The notes below the pieces were generated by a model that worked only from the letters and a program-made list of their open reading frames with translations, did no database searches and had not been told where the DNA came from. From Anaerolineae bacterium (GTDB taxonomy: Bacteria; Chloroflexota; Anaerolineae; Aggregatilineales; Phototrophicaceae), in assembly GCA_013360465.1 (NCBI GenBank), contig JABWBO010000029.1:30583-94582 (forward strand): a DNA stretch of 64,000 nt, in the 5' to 3' direction. Position numbers and translations under genes: made by a program. This document shows, in pieces, positions 63,565-64,000 of this stretch. Positions within the stretch are counted from its first letter, which is position 1, and each line of letters opens with the position of its first letter.

Positions 63565-63874
63565 TTGAGGCTGGGGGAAGTGGAACCAAGTCGAACATCC
63601 GTATCACCTTAATACCCTCTATTTTACCCATCGCATTGAGTTTCCTCAACGTGAGTTACTCACGGAAATGACAGCAATCCACAGTTGAACTTCGGCTTTT
63701 GCGGTGAAGGGGAGAGGTAGCCGCCCCTCCCCGTGCGACCTGCGGTCGCCTTCACCTTGAAGCTCGCTGCTCACGCCAGCAAGACTCCCGGATGTCACTT
63801 TACCACACCTCCGTGAAGTCCTTGCCAGCCACAGCGAATTCGACAGTTTGTTGGGTTACTGAGAGGAACTGGTA
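63565..63874. other. Intergenic leader with nested inverted repeats
   Basis: No gene is seen. An inverted repeat CGTGAGT-T-ACTCACG lies at 63650-63664. A three-stem arrangement spans 63703-63756: GGTGAAGG/CCTTCACC, then GGAGAGG/CCCCTCC (one mismatch), then GCGACC/GGTCGC with TGC loop. The region leads to the parA-type start at 63875 and probably contains its promoter. Confidence 0.5.
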
Positions 63875-63919
63875 ATGACTCGCTCGTTCGTATTCACGAA
63901 CCACAAAGGGGGTGTCGGG
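63875..63919 (+). CDS. 5' exon of a ParA-type ATPase, interrupted
   Basis: ATG 63875, behind AGAGGAA, opens MTRSFVFTNHKGGVG, the classic start of a ParA/MinD-type ATPase with its deviant Walker A (KGGVGKTT). After the Gly at 63917-63919 the reading stops being ParA: the next codons read VRP and stop. The following bases start GTGCG, the 5' consensus of group II introns, so the rest of parA should resume after the intron beyond this window. ParA proteins move DNA or protein cargo. Only 15 residues are visible, so the identity rests on the Walker A context. Confidence 0.7.
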
Positions 63920-64000
63920 GTGCGCCCGTAAAGGCGTTTTCATGTACTGCCTCGAAGGAGGTTACGGGTAGTGAGAACCCGTATGGTCAACTGACTCACC
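63920..64000 (+). mobile_element. 5' end of a probable group II intron
   Basis: The sequence begins GTGCGCCCGTAAAGGCGTT, matching the GUGYG start and the first bases of well-known group II introns (such as GUGCGCCC in Ll.LtrB). It continues with short stems: CCTC/GAGG around 63950, ACGGG/CCCGT (63964-63968, 63978-63982), and GGTCAACTGACTCACC, resembling domain I of bacterial introns. No reverse transcriptase or domain V is inside the window, so it is only the front end. Confidence 0.65.

Noticed and set aside
63650-63664. parS-like site near parA
   Set aside because: CGTGAGT-T-ACTCACG is an inverted repeat but does not match the common TGTTTCACGTGAAACA parS consensus.

Overview
The window is a GC-rich bacterial chromosome segment with about 47 protein genes, one tRNA, several decayed genes and, at its right edge, what looks like the start of a group II intron. 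No rRNA or single taxonomic marker is present. The mix of genes points to a filamentous or heterotrophic Chloroflexota bacterium (Anaerolineae-like), an inference: LuxR-hydrolase and Ser/Thr kinase-SUMF1 fusions, Uma2-type sequences, GlnRS with its own tRNA-Gln, SH3b/PPC-like secreted proteins with Thr/Pro linkers, and hairpin-rich intergenic repeats.

Layout. 0-4 kb: a secreted protein, a vestige of a second copA 3' end, a hairpin repeat, a LuxR-type HTH fused to an alpha/beta hydrolase, and a sulfur/redox cluster (TusA-like, a broken DsrE, OsmC). 4-8 kb: copper ATPase, DinB-like protein, O-antigen-ligase-like protein. 8-15 kb: a complete sugar uptake operon (LacI regulator, double-NBD ATPase, RbsC-type permease, cupin isomerase-like enzyme) whose binding protein is two near-identical receptors fused in one chain. 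15-28 kb: ABC exporter, GT39 transferase, CHAD protein, a large unknown membrane protein, an acyl-CoA mutase with isobutyryl-CoA-mutase active-site residues, a Uma2 remnant, a GNAT protein, a pRiA4b-ORF3/Uma2 fusion, an SDR, YbaK and a lipoprotein. 28-42 kb is largely housekeeping: PfkA, DnaE, an esterase, MutM, a membrane-anchored unknown, metallo-beta-lactamase plus adenosine deaminase, and SecA followed by a winged-helix protein and two tiny membrane proteins. 42-50 kb: a surface-glycan-like block (AsnB-type amidotransferase, two GT4 transferases, a membrane protein) and an overlapping radical SAM / membrane / methyltransferase trio. 50-64 kb: secreted SH3b protein, glnS with tRNA-Gln, kinase-SUMF1 fusion, secreted 5'-nucleotidase, phosphoesterase, GNAT, CYP51-like P450, GH78 rhamnosidase, a strong terminator, then a parA-type gene cut immediately after the GGVG of its Walker A motif by a sequence beginning GTGCG.

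Sugar handling recurs: a sugar ABC operon, a rhamnosidase, glycosyltransferases and PfkA fit a carbohydrate-degrading life style. Housekeeping genes are intact. Decay and mobility show in small spots: the copA vestige, DsrE and Uma2 pseudogenes, REP-like doublets and the intron. The observations I consider most worth a second look are the fused tandem sugar-binding protein, the intron-split parA, the nuclease-dead Uma2 fusion, the Phe/Gln mutase, the secA-linked small-protein cassette and the glnS-tRNA-Gln pairing. Start codons were re-chosen by eye where Shine-Dalgarno, overlap or family evidence allowed; all functions are from reading the sequence without database searches.
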